Of a stretch of DNA of 64,000 bases, positions 24,808-32,947 are shown piece by piece. Numbering within the stretch: position 1 is the first letter of the stretch; each line of letters begins with the position of its first letter. The notes under the pieces are model-generated. The model was not told the origin of the DNA. It worked only from the letters and a program-made list of their open reading frames with translations, and did not search any database. The DNA is from Planctomycetota bacterium (lineage in GTDB: Bacteria; Planctomycetota; PUPC01; JACPCR01). Both the position numbers and the translations under genes were made by a program. The stretch lies in the NCBI GenBank assembly GCA_016179685.1, contig JACPCR010000111.1, forward strand, positions 1 to 64,000, in the 5' to 3' direction.

Positions 24808-25569
24808 TCATGGCGGCTCAATGATGGTTAATCGTAAAGCTCGAAAACAGCGGCGCAGCTTTCTGGAAGCGTTCCGACACCGCCGAGCATCCCCGAGCAG
24901 GGCGCAGACATGCCCTGGATGTCGGAAAAGATAGGCCACTGCGCCTGCAGCCGTGGGGACGGATCGTCCTTGCAGCAGTTCTTCATAATCCACGACCGCG
25001 TCCTCCTCTGCGGTGTCCAGCACCACACGGACCGCAGCGAACGGTATCCCGGCCTCGCCCGCCACCGCCGCCACCGCCCCCGACTCCATGTCCACCGCCA
25101 CCCCGCCGAATCGATCCGCCAGTCCCCTTTTCTCCTGGGCTGTCCGGACCACCCTTTCCGTGGAAAGCAACAACCCGGTTACCGGTCTTGCAGACGCGGA
25201 GGCCGCCGCCTGCATCAACTTCTCTTGAAGCCGAGCGTCCGGTGTCACGGGCCCGGCGCAAGCGCCAGACGTCACGCTCCTGACGGCCGACGGAATAATC
25301 AGGGTCCCTGATGGAAGCGCTGAGGACAGGCCGCCGCAGGTGCCCAGCGCAATCAACAGAGAAGCGCGATATCGTTCCACCAGGGTGGCCGCACTCGCCC
25401 GGGCCCGGACAGGCCCCATGCCGGCGATCGCCAGAACGGCCGGAAAATGGGCAGGCCCCAGATACCCTCGATGAAAGACCGCCTCCTCAATCCTCTCGCC
25501 GCGCTCGCCCGAGATTTCCACTAAGACGTCCCGAACCTCGGCTCTGAAGGCGGCCACGAAGCCAATCAT
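24808..25569 (-). CDS. hpnG: Hopanoid-associated nucleoside phosphorylase HpnG
   Basis: 253 residues of the purine-nucleoside phosphorylase / MTA-SAH nucleosidase fold: ALGTCGGLSSALPSGTLIIP and the base-binding signature GVAVDMESGAVAAVAGEAGI. Placed immediately after hpnH (4-bp gap), it is most likely HpnG, which removes adenine from adenosylhopane to give ribosylhopane on the way to bacteriohopanetetrol. The last ~25 residues (CRNASRKLRRCFRALR) are basic and unlike the core. A general MTA/SAH nucleosidase is the alternative if the context is misleading. Confidence 0.85.
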   Translation of the reverse strand: MIGFVAAFRAEVRDVLVEISGERGERIEEAVFHRGYLGPAHFPAVLAIAGMGPVRARASAATLVERYRASLLIALGTCGGLSSALPSGTLIIPSAVRSVTSGACAGPVTPDARLQEKLMQAAASASARPVTGLLLSTERVVRTAQEKRGLADRFGGVAVDMESGAVAAVAGEAGIPFAAVRVVLDTAEEDAVVDYEELLQGRSVPTAAGAVAYLFRHPGHVCALLGDARRCRNASRKLRRCFRALRLTIIEPP

Positions 25570-25573
25570 CCGC

Positions 25574-27004
25574 CTACTTCTTGGAAATCTGCACCAGCAC
25601 CGGCTGAGCATGGGCAGCCGAACCACGGCCGTTCGTGCCGTTCGTCCCGCCCGTGGCATGGCTGCCGTGGCTGCCGTTACACCCATTCCCACTGGCGACC
25701 GAAGCCTCGAAAACCAGGCCCGGACGAGCCGGCTCGGCCGGGACGCTTTTCGATTTCCCGCCGGTCAGATGGCCGTTGCCGCAGGTGACCCCTGTGAAAG
25801 GGTCGACAGAAGACCCCTGCGCCGCCGGCTTTGGCCTCGGCCCAAAGTTGTACTTCACATTCTTCCAAAGGTCCCCGCTCCGGTAATTCTTGCCCAAAGC
25901 CCCACTGGGATCGTAGCCGCAATGAACCATGCAGTTCTCGCACCGAACATCCCTCGCCACCCCGTCCACAACTCCGTACCGGTCCCACGTCACCTGCCCC
26001 AGCAACTCCCGGTAGCTTGCATAGTGGCCGTCCGTCATGAGGTAGCAGGGCCCCTTCCATCCTTTCACGTTCCGCGTCGGGATCGCCCAGGCCGTGCAGG
26101 TCAAATCCCTCTTGCCAGAAAGAAACTCCTGATAAACCGGAGTGCCCAGGATGCGGAACTTCTCGCCCCATTCCTCGATGCGGGCGAATTTTTCACGCAC
26201 CATGCCACGGGTAAGGAAAAAATCCTCCGGCTTGAGATTCAGCCGTGACACCATGTCTTTCTTGGCCGCGTCATACTCATACCCCGGCGAGATCGTGTGC
26301 CCATCGACCTCCATGGCCGAAAAATACTTGAACATCTCCTCGATCTCCACCATGTCCGTCTGCTTGTAGACCGTCGTGTTCGTGGCCACCTGGTAACCCA
26401 AAATCTTGGCCATGCGGATCGCCTGAACGCACTCGCGGAACACCCCCTCCCTCTCCACGATGAGGTCATGAGTGCGCTCCAGACCATCGACGTGCACGTT
26501 CCAGTAAAGCCACTTCGTTGGACGGATCACCGGCCGGGCCTTCTGCGGTCCCTTCCGGATTTCTGCCGCATCCCTCGAACTGACCAGGCCCTCGGAAACC
26601 AGACGCCGGAGCAGCCCCTCTCGAGATGGCTTGTAAATGGCCGTCAGATAGTCCCGCATCTTCTTGCGCATGATCATCCCATTCGTGCAAATATAAACAA
26701 TCCGACGCTGCGCAAGAAGACCGTGAACCAGTTCCTCGATTTGCGGATAAATCAGCGGCTCGCCGCCGCAAATGGATACCATGGGTGCATCACATTCCTC
26801 CGCTGAAGCCAGGCACTCCTCCAGGCCCATCATATCCTTCAGATGAGTGGAGTACTCCCGGATTCGCCCGCAGCCGGTACAGGTCAGATTGCAGGTGTGC
26901 AGCGGTTCAAGCTGCAGGACCAAGGCAAACTTCGGAGTGCCAAGGAGCTTATGCTTGACGATATGAGCGCCGATCTTTGCCGAGAGCGCCAGGGGGAAAC
27001 GCAT
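25574..27004 (-). CDS. hpnH: Adenosyl-hopene transferase HpnH (radical SAM)
   Basis: 476 residues. The radical SAM cluster is CNLTCTGCG, preceded by ALVLQLEPLHT as in HpnH; SICGGEPLIYPQIEELV follows. HpnH joins a 5'-deoxyadenosyl radical to diploptene at the inner membrane, the first step of hopanoid side-chain extension. Cysteines in RCENCMVHCGYDPSG form a family-like C-terminal group. Two oddities: an insertion (about residues 125-165, SREGLLRRLVSEGLVSSRDA and following) not usual in the family, and a Gly/Asn/Ser-rich C-terminal tail of ~80 residues. No squalene-hopene cyclase gene is in the window. ATG start 27004. Confidence 0.9.
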   Translation of the reverse strand: MRFPLALSAKIGAHIVKHKLLGTPKFALVLQLEPLHTCNLTCTGCGRIREYSTHLKDMMGLEECLASAEECDAPMVSICGGEPLIYPQIEELVHGLLAQRRIVYICTNGMIMRKKMRDYLTAIYKPSREGLLRRLVSEGLVSSRDAAEIRKGPQKARPVIRPTKWLYWNVHVDGLERTHDLIVEREGVFRECVQAIRMAKILGYQVATNTTVYKQTDMVEIEEMFKYFSAMEVDGHTISPGYEYDAAKKDMVSRLNLKPEDFFLTRGMVREKFARIEEWGEKFRILGTPVYQEFLSGKRDLTCTAWAIPTRNVKGWKGPCYLMTDGHYASYRELLGQVTWDRYGVVDGVARDVRCENCMVHCGYDPSGALGKNYRSGDLWKNVKYNFGPRPKPAAQGSSVDPFTGVTCGNGHLTGGKSKSVPAEPARPGLVFEASVASGNGCNGSHGSHATGGTNGTNGRGSAAHAQPVLVQISKK

Positions 27005-27328
27005 AAGGAGACCCTAGAAAACCAATCGGTAGGAAGGATGACACATGGCCGCCAACTCGACGCAGAAGGAGGCATGAGTGGAACGCGGGCGTCCGGACCA
27101 GACAGAGACCGTTCCCGACGAATCCCTTCTCACGAACACCTCTCCTTCAGAATCCTATTCGTAGCAACCCGCGAGGACGCAGGTGAAAATCGCTTCTCAC
27201 CCGGGGCGTGATCCCCACTCAGGATTCCGGCTCCCAGCCCGTAGAACAGAGTGCTCCGCAGAAAACCCACTTCCGAAACCCGCGGGAAACCTGAAGCTAA
27301 CCGTTCAAGCCGCGAAAGGCAAATCCTT
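27005..27328. other. Intergenic region between lpxD and hpnH
   Basis: A 324-bp gap with no convincing gene. Short frames on both strands lack start signals and family likeness. The hpnH promoter should lie here, but no clear -35/-10 pair was identified. Confidence 0.4.
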
Positions 27329-28411
27329 TCACACCTGACCAGCCGAAATCGGCACACGCTTCAACGCGGCCATCAACTCGGCCACCTGGGCCTTGAGTTG
27401 CTCCACTTCCTTGACCAGAGCCTGCTGGCGCGCCATCTGCTCGGGAAGCTGAGTGTATGCCGCCCACTGCTTCTTGAACTCCTCGATGTTCCGGGCCGGC
27501 GATCCGAAAACCGTCAGGCCGCTCGGTATCCGTTTGCGACTGGGGATGCCGGATTGAGCCGCCACGGTCACTCGGTCCTCGAGTACCACGTGGTCGGCCA
27601 CCCCGACCTGACCCGCGAGGATGCATTCACGGCCAATCTTCGAGCTGCCCGAAATTCCGACCTGTGACACAATGATGCAGCTCTCACCAATCTCCGCATT
27701 GTGACCGATCTGTACCAGATTGTCGATCTTCGTCCCACGCCCCACCCGTGTCGAGCCAAAACTCGCACGGTCGATACAGGTGTTGCAGCCGACCTCGACG
27801 TCATCCTCGATGACGACGTTCCCGAGCTGGAGCAGCTTTTCGTGCTTGCCATCGTGGCACACGTAACCGAATCCATCCCCACCAATCACGGTGCCGCTAT
27901 GAATCACGACCCGATCCCCCAGCACACAATCATGGTAAATCGTTACGTTCGGATATATCCGGCAATCCGCCCCCAACAACACTCCCTTCGCCAGATAACA
28001 TCCAGCCTGGATGACCGAACGATCAGCGATCTGAACGTCCTCCTCGATCACGGCACGGGGACCGATGAAAACATCCTTCCCAATCCGAGCCGACTCGCTG
28101 ATCCAGGCCGTCGGATCGATGCAAGGCTTTACAGGCTTCGGCGGGTAAAATAAATTCACCACCCGCGAAAATGCGTATTTGGGATGCGCAGTCCGCAGCA
28201 GAGGTTTACTCGAGCCGTTGATTCCAGGCCCCACGATGATTGCCGACGCCGGAGAGGCGATGGCCTGGGCCAGCGCCCGCGCGCTCTCCGCAAAGACAAT
28301 ATCGCCTTCACGGGCCGTGTCTAATCCGGCAACCCCCGTGATACGGGTTTGAGAATCACCGACCAGATCAGCGTTCAACAGCGCCGCCAGGCTACCTAAA
28401 GTCTCCGCCAT
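27329..28411 (-). CDS. lpxD: UDP-3-O-acylglucosamine N-acyltransferase LpxD
   Basis: 360 residues. The N-terminal uridine-binding domain (GVAGLDTAREGDIVFAESAR) precedes a left-handed parallel beta-helix of hexapeptide repeats (ARIGKDVFIGPRAVIEEDVQ, DCRIYPNVTIYHDCVLGDRV). The catalytic His region is TKIDNLVQIGHNAEIGESC, and the characteristic GGDGFGYV and CIDRASFGSTRVG are present. The C-terminus is a coiled helix (LVKEVEQLKAQVAELMAALK). LpxD adds the second acyl chain in lipid A synthesis, so an LPS-type outer membrane is implied. ATG 28411 is chosen on family length and GGGAGAA 8 bp upstream; the frame stays open to 28639. Confidence 0.93.
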   Translation of the reverse strand: MAETLGSLAALLNADLVGDSQTRITGVAGLDTAREGDIVFAESARALAQAIASPASAIIVGPGINGSSKPLLRTAHPKYAFSRVVNLFYPPKPVKPCIDPTAWISESARIGKDVFIGPRAVIEEDVQIADRSVIQAGCYLAKGVLLGADCRIYPNVTIYHDCVLGDRVVIHSGTVIGGDGFGYVCHDGKHEKLLQLGNVVIEDDVEVGCNTCIDRASFGSTRVGRGTKIDNLVQIGHNAEIGESCIIVSQVGISGSSKIGRECILAGQVGVADHVVLEDRVTVAAQSGIPSRKRIPSGLTVFGSPARNIEEFKKQWAAYTQLPEQMARQQALVKEVEQLKAQVAELMAALKRVPISAGQV

Positions 28412-28641
28412 TAGCGACGTTCTCCCTCTCTCAATACAAGGGGGGCGAAGGGGGAGAGAAGGCTGCATAATATTACCGATTTCTCTATCTTTCGCAATGA
28501 AAATATTTCGCAACTTCGTAAAGACTTCCACCCCCGCTTCTGGTAGATTCTTCCGCTGTGATATCATCGCGCCTGCCCTATCGGGCCGGCGGCAAAGACT
28601 TCTTGAGAGAAGCGTACCTTCCTGTCCGGTCGTCACCAACT

Positions 28642-30171
28642 ATGCGCTATCGCCGGCTCGTCCTTACCGGTGTCCTCCTCGCCTTGCTGGCCACGGTCAT
28701 TTCAGTCTCCAAGGCCATCCCGGGCCCCGGCGACGTGACTCCGAGTCCGCCGCCGAATGACCTCCTGCCGTCCGATCCCGTTGCTTTACAGAACCAACTC
28801 GACCGAGATGTGAAGACTCTCCTGGACGTGCTCGACGGACTCGACGACCTCGCGGGCCGGGCAAGCAGCCAGGTTGGGAAGCTGGGCGAGTCGGACTCCA
28901 AGGTCTATTCGCAATCGGAAAACGACCTGATCCGTTCCCTCTTGCTGGCCTATCTCAACTATCGCACCGTCTTGTTCCGTATCGTCGATCGATACCAGAA
29001 TTACGCGGCCATTCCCGATCCCGACCTCAGGCTCGAAGCCTTCATCATCGGATATGCTGCCGGCCTTTCACTGTTCGAAAAAGGCCTCTCTTTCATCCAG
29101 TGGTTCGAAGGAAACGACCGAGCCATTCGCAAGTTGAACGAAGGTGATCTCACCTGGGGTGTCCCCGCCAAAGTTTATTCCACGGTTCGGGCGAACCTGA
29201 GCAAGTCTCGTCACATCAAAATCTTGCGTGATGCGCGCGTCACATATGAAAGTTTGGCCGGTCAGGCCGCATTGCCGCCCGGACCCTCTCAGGCCCGGAT
29301 CGAGCGATTGCGCCAGCACATCGGAAACCTCCATGAGGCCCTTGCCCGCCGGCCCTTCCACCCTTGGGATTATCGCTTCCAGAATCTGCTCGACCGTGCC
29401 AAGTCCGGCGCCGACCGCCCCGTTTATCGCGTCCAGTCCTGGATTTCCACCCTCATCGGCGATACCAAGCTCCCCGTCCGCAGGGGTCGCCGCTCCCTCA
29501 TCACCCTCGACCAGGTGCAGCAGATGAAGGAACGGCTTCAGCCTGGCGATATCATCATCGAACGCCGCAACTGGTTCCTTTCCAACGCCTTCCTGCCAGG
29601 GTTCTGGCCTCATGCCGCCCTGTACGTTGGAAACGCTGAAGACATCCAACGTCTCGGGCTCGATTCCAACACCTTCGTTCAGAATAAGCTCGAAGACTTC
29701 CGAAAATTGGCCCCCGACGGACACGAACATCGGGTGATCGAGGCGCTCAGTGAAGGCGTCGTCTTCTCCTCCCTCGAAGAAGCCACCTTGGCCGATTACA
29801 TCGCCGTGTTGCGACCCCGTGTCGCTCAAGAGCGCGTCCGGCAGGCCATCGCCAGCGCCTTCTCCCACCTTGGCAAGCCCTACGATTTCGAATTCGATTT
29901 CTTCACCACGGATAAGCTCGTCTGCACTGAGTTGGTCTACCGCTGCTACGACGGCGGCGTGCAGTTTGGCCTCGTGGACGTTCTCGGCCGCCGCACCCTT
30001 CCCGCCATCGAAATCGTGAAAAAATTCGCCCGAGAATACTCGTCGCCCGAATCCCAACTCGAATTCGTGCTCTTCCTCGATGGGGATGAAAAACAAGGGA
30101 ACGCCCATTTTGCCTCTCCCGAAGACTTGATCCAAAGCGCCCTGCGCTCCGGCTTCACCTGGCTCAACTAG
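28642..30171 (+). CDS. YiiX/YebB-like NlpC/P60-type cysteine hydrolase, secreted
   Basis: 509 residues. Signal peptide LVLTGVLLALLATVISVSKA is followed by an alpha-helical region of ~280 residues. The C-terminal permuted papain-like domain has RLQPGDIIIERRNWFLSNAF, His in FWPHAALYVG and the catalytic Cys in DKLVCTELVYRCYDGG. YiiX-type enzymes are thought to act on cell-envelope amide or ester bonds. ATG 28642 is chosen because the signal peptide starts there; a GTG at 28558 is also in frame. The gene ends AAC-TAG directly at a palindrome. Confidence 0.82.
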   Translation: MRYRRLVLTGVLLALLATVISVSKAIPGPGDVTPSPPPNDLLPSDPVALQNQLDRDVKTLLDVLDGLDDLAGRASSQVGKLGESDSKVYSQSENDLIRSLLLAYLNYRTVLFRIVDRYQNYAAIPDPDLRLEAFIIGYAAGLSLFEKGLSFIQWFEGNDRAIRKLNEGDLTWGVPAKVYSTVRANLSKSRHIKILRDARVTYESLAGQAALPPGPSQARIERLRQHIGNLHEALARRPFHPWDYRFQNLLDRAKSGADRPVYRVQSWISTLIGDTKLPVRRGRRSLITLDQVQQMKERLQPGDIIIERRNWFLSNAFLPGFWPHAALYVGNAEDIQRLGLDSNTFVQNKLEDFRKLAPDGHEHRVIEALSEGVVFSSLEEATLADYIAVLRPRVAQERVRQAIASAFSHLGKPYDFEFDFFTTDKLVCTELVYRCYDGGVQFGLVDVLGRRTLPAIEIVKKFAREYSSPESQLEFVLFLDGDEKQGNAHFASPEDLIQSALRSGFTWLN

Positions 30172-30213
30172 TAGACCAGTTCTCAGGTGCAGGTGCACTT
30201 GCGAACTCGTCTA
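30172..30213. repeat. Gene-end palindrome, copy 3
   Basis: Left arm TAGACCAGTTCTCAGGTGC (30172-30190), loop AGGT, right arm 30195-30213; 16 of 19 positions pair. The stop of the YiiX-like gene (30169-30171) directly abuts it, giving TAG-TAG. Confidence 0.78.
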
Positions 30214-30232
30214 CCAGTCAACGCCTCACCCT

Positions 30233-30631
30233 ATGCCGCCCGATTTCCATTGCACCCGATGCGGACATTGCTGCGAGCAGGTCGATACCGCCAGCCTGGT
30301 GTCTGAGGCCGACCTGGCGCGATGGACGTCCGAAGGTCGCATGGACATCCTCAATTTCCGTGATCGCTGCGAACGTCTCTGGTACGACCCTCATCCCAAG
30401 CCGCCTGGATGTCCTTTCCTGCGGACCGTACGACCAGGCCTTCACGCCTGTGCCATCCACGAGTCCAAGCCGGAACGATGCTCGCGCTTTCCCGAGATGG
30501 TCGTGGAGAGCGGCCGAGTGGAGCGGATCAGTCGCTGGGCTAGCGAACATTGCCCCGGCGTCGCGTCCATGCTCTCGGGAATGCCCACGTGCTCGCAAAG
30601 CGCGAGGTCGATACAATCTCAAGATGGATGA
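30233..30631 (+). CDS. YkgJ-family cysteine-cluster protein
   Basis: 132 residues with the metal-cluster pattern of the family (PF03692-like): FHCTRCGHCCEQV at the start, GCPFL in the middle and HACAIHESKPERCSRFPEM later. Members are proposed to bind zinc or iron-sulfur clusters; the biological role is unknown. The last ~20 residues (PTCSQSARSIQSQDG) are atypical and may be extension into intergenic repeat DNA. It follows the YiiX-like gene after a 60-bp gap containing a palindrome. Confidence 0.82.
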   Translation: MPPDFHCTRCGHCCEQVDTASLVSEADLARWTSEGRMDILNFRDRCERLWYDPHPKPPGCPFLRTVRPGLHACAIHESKPERCSRFPEMVVESGRVERISRWASEHCPGVASMLSGMPTCSQSARSIQSQDG

Positions 30632-30672
30632 TACCCGCAACCCCACAAGGCTCGGAACGGTGTCAGGTCTCA

Positions 30673-30695
30673 GGTGTCAGGAATCCTCTGACACC
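30673..30695. repeat. Short hairpin GGTGTCAG / CTGACACC
   Basis: An 8-bp perfect stem with a 7-base loop between the YkgJ-like and hisA genes. It shares the tgtcag unit with the longer hairpin at 32795-32832. Confidence 0.6.
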
Positions 30696-30740
30696 CGAAC
30701 CGCCTCCCACTGGAACAAGTCTGGCGGGACACCTTATCCA

Positions 30741-30803
30741 CATCTCCGCCGGATGCCCGCCGGATGCCCGCCGGGTGGGCGCGGCGCGGGGCGTGGAGAA
30801 GTG
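30741..30803. repeat. GC-rich hairpin repeat, type C copy 1
   Basis: Begins CATCTCCGCCGGATGCCCGC and contains a second GGATGCCCG unit; ends in GGCGTGGAG, which can pair with the start. The opening sequence recurs, with changes, at 32749-32790 and 41314-41351. The remaining hisA upstream region holds nothing else recognisable. Confidence 0.6.
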
Positions 30804-30876
30804 ACCCCCTGAGACTCGGGTACCCGCTACACGCCGTATCTCCCCGGGTTTCCGGGCGCGGCTTCCGCAAATTCCC

Positions 30877-31611
30877 ATGCTCATCTATCCCGCTATCGAT
30901 CTCCAGCAGGGCCGATGCGTCCGACTGCGCCAGGGACGACCGGAAGCCTCCACGGTCTTCTCAGAGGACCCTGCGGAAGCGGCAACGCGGTGGGCTCAAG
31001 CCGGGGCGGAGTTCCTGCACGTGGTCGACCTCGATGGCGCGTTTGAAGGCCAGCCCAAGAACCGGTCCAGCATCGAACGCATCCTTCAGGCCGTGCGAGT
31101 TCCCGTGCAGGTCGGCGGCGGCATCCGCACGGCTGAGGCGGTTGAGGAGATGCTCCGGTTAGGTGTTGCCCGCGTGATTCTGGGCACGGCCGCGCTCGAG
31201 GACACCGCTGGATTTTCTGTTCTCGCCGGCCGATTCCCGGGCCGCATCGCCCTCGGCCTTGATGCCAGAGACGGACGAGTAGCCGTCAAGGGCTGGGCCG
31301 AGGTTTCCGATATCCCGGCGCTGGACCTCCTCACCAGGGTCTCGAGTCTTCCCCTCGCCGCCGTGGTCTATACGGATATCCGAAGAGATGGCATGATGGC
31401 CGGGCCGAACCTGGAAGCCACACGGGCCGTCGCCGAAAAGGCCGCCGTGCCCGTCATTGCCTCCGGGGGCATTGCCACCCTCGAAGATGTGCGACGCCTG
31501 GCCCGCCTGCCCCTCGGCGGAATGATCATCGGTCGGGCGCTCTACGAGGGCCGGATCGAGCTCTCACAGGCCATTCAAGCGGCCCGGGAAGCCCGTCCGG
31601 TCGCGCGTTAA
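30877..31611 (+). CDS. hisA: Phosphoribosylformimino-AICAR-P isomerase HisA
   Basis: 244 residues, a full-length HisA (beta/alpha)8 barrel that catalyses the fourth step of histidine synthesis. Catalytic Asp residues appear in LIYPAIDLQQGRCVRL and VVYTDIRRDGMMAGPN. The two phosphate-binding loops are VQVGGGIRTAEAV and VIASGGIATLEDV. No other his genes flank it, unlike the usual his operon. The ATG at 30877 has no strong ribosome-binding site. Distinction from HisF rests on the GxDxRDG segment (LGLDARDGRVAVKGWAE) and the typical HisA start. Confidence 0.93.
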   Translation: MLIYPAIDLQQGRCVRLRQGRPEASTVFSEDPAEAATRWAQAGAEFLHVVDLDGAFEGQPKNRSSIERILQAVRVPVQVGGGIRTAEAVEEMLRLGVARVILGTAALEDTAGFSVLAGRFPGRIALGLDARDGRVAVKGWAEVSDIPALDLLTRVSSLPLAAVVYTDIRRDGMMAGPNLEATRAVAEKAAVPVIASGGIATLEDVRRLARLPLGGMIIGRALYEGRIELSQAIQAAREARPVAR

Positions 31612-31633
31612 CAGCGCCCTCGCGATTCAGTAA

Positions 31634-31680
31634 GCTCTGAAATTCGCGAGCCCGAAGGGCGCAGCGGATTTTATTAGGAG
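31634..31680 (+). promoter_or_regulatory. Structured 5' leader ending in Shine-Dalgarno (leader element, copy 2)
   Basis: 47 nt, same orientation and length as the leader of the aldolase gene (16468-16514 minus). The outer stem is GAAATTCGC with GCGGATTTT (7 Watson-Crick and 2 G-U pairs), the inner stem GCCC-GAA-GGGC is perfect. It ends TT-AGGAG, extended to AGGAGG by the next base, three bases before the ATG of the downstream gene. Confidence 0.6.
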
Positions 31681-31684
31681 GTTT

Positions 31685-32734
31685 ATGCGTCTCCGATCCT
31701 TGCCGGCCATCTCCTGCCTGCTGCTCATTCCGGTAGCCCTCTCCCGCGTGCAGGCGGGTGATCCTGAAGTCTTCCCCGCTTTCGGCATTCAGGTTGACGT
31801 GCCTCGGGGCTGGACCCGCGTTGCCCCGACGCGTTCGGGTCACGTGGCGCAATGGGCGCGCCTCAAGGACGGCGGCAGACGGGCAGAAAACGTCGTCGCC
31901 CTCGAATTCGTCCCGCTCACCGAGCAGCTTTCCACCGTCGCCTATGCCAAGTCCCTCGCCAAGGAAATCCAGGGCGAGATTAATCAGGAGGTCAAGCTCG
32001 GCGGGTTGCCCGCCGTCGAGGTCCGCGCCCAGCGCCCCAGCGATAACCTCACGCCCAGACAAGTCCGAGTCACCGCCTCCCGCGGCTACCTCTGGATTCT
32101 CTCGTTCTGGGCCGAAGGAAAGGGTTCCTTCGCCATGCATACCATCACCTCCATGGCCGACTCCGTCTCCTGGATACCCTTCGCCTCCCCCTCGGAACAC
32201 CTGGCCCTCTCCCCCTCCTCCACGGCCCTCGCCGTCGGACCGTGCAAGGTCCGGCTGCCCGAGATCGCACGTCCCATGCCCGCCGAGAATCCGGCGACCA
32301 CCGTTCGCTTCGGCATCCACGATCTGGAACGCAACAACCCGGAATTCCAGTTCCAGATGCAGAAACATGAGGTCAAATCCCCGGCGGACATCGCTTCCGC
32401 CAAGGTCGCGTTCGTCCAGACCATCAGCGAAACACTGCCCGGCCTCTCATCCTTCGAATGGTCCGACCTCAAGAACGGCGTCGCTCAGGCGGCTCGGATG
32501 GCGCCCGTCGTTCTCAAGCCGGGCACGGGCTACGCGCCCTTCCGGGAATACCACTATGCACTGTTCTTGCGAGGAGAGGACCTGTTCGTCGTCAGTTTTT
32601 ATTTATCCACCTGGAAGGCCGAAGCGCTTTCCAAATACCAGGCCATGATCGCAGAATTCCTTCAGACCTTCGAATTCCCCGCGACGCCGAAAGGACCCGC
32701 CGGGACTGCCCCGGCCGAGTCCGGACCCAAGTAG
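31685..32734 (+). CDS. Secreted protein, possible PsbP/Mog1-like fold
   Basis: 349 residues with a clear signal peptide (AISCLLLIPVALSRVQAG). The mature part starts FGIQVDVPRGWTRVAPTRSG, the kind of opening seen in PsbP/Mog1-like and DUF1795-like domains, and the second half (ALFLRGEDLFVVSFYLSTWK) repeats the theme of surface beta strands. I cannot assign a function. The ATG at 31685 has an excellent AGGAGG and is preceded by the structured leader at 31634-31680. The C-terminus is Pro/Ala-rich. Confidence 0.72.
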   Translation: MRLRSLPAISCLLLIPVALSRVQAGDPEVFPAFGIQVDVPRGWTRVAPTRSGHVAQWARLKDGGRRAENVVALEFVPLTEQLSTVAYAKSLAKEIQGEINQEVKLGGLPAVEVRAQRPSDNLTPRQVRVTASRGYLWILSFWAEGKGSFAMHTITSMADSVSWIPFASPSEHLALSPSSTALAVGPCKVRLPEIARPMPAENPATTVRFGIHDLERNNPEFQFQMQKHEVKSPADIASAKVAFVQTISETLPGLSSFEWSDLKNGVAQAARMAPVVLKPGTGYAPFREYHYALFLRGEDLFVVSFYLSTWKAEALSKYQAMIAEFLQTFEFPATPKGPAGTAPAESGPK

Positions 32735-32748
32735 AGTCTCAGCCTGTA

Positions 32749-32790
32749 ACATTTCCGCGCCCGCTAGTGCGGGCACCCGGCGGAGATGTT
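32749..32790. repeat. GC-rich hairpin repeat, type C copy 2
   Basis: AACAT...ATGTT outer arms with CCGCGCCCGC / GCGGGCACCCGGCGG inside, between convergent genes. Its reverse complement resembles the starts of the copies at 30741 and 41314. Confidence 0.6.
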
Positions 32791-32794
32791 GAAT

Positions 32795-32832
32795 AGGTGT
32801 CAGGTGTCAGTTGATTCTGACACCTGACACCT
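32795..32832. repeat. Perfect 16-bp hairpin of tgtcag units
   Basis: Arms AGGTGTCAGGTGTCAG (32795-32810) and CTGACACCTGACACCT (32817-32832) are fully complementary around TTGATT. It lies between convergent genes and could act as a bidirectional terminator, though no T-run follows. Confidence 0.75.
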
Positions 32833-32947
32833 GACACCTTTCCGAGCCTTGTTGGGTTTCGGGTATCACCCGCTTTACGAACAACCGTAGAAGCTTACCT
32901 CGATTTCGAGGCGGTAGACCGTAGGGACCGGTCTTGGCTCCTGAAGA

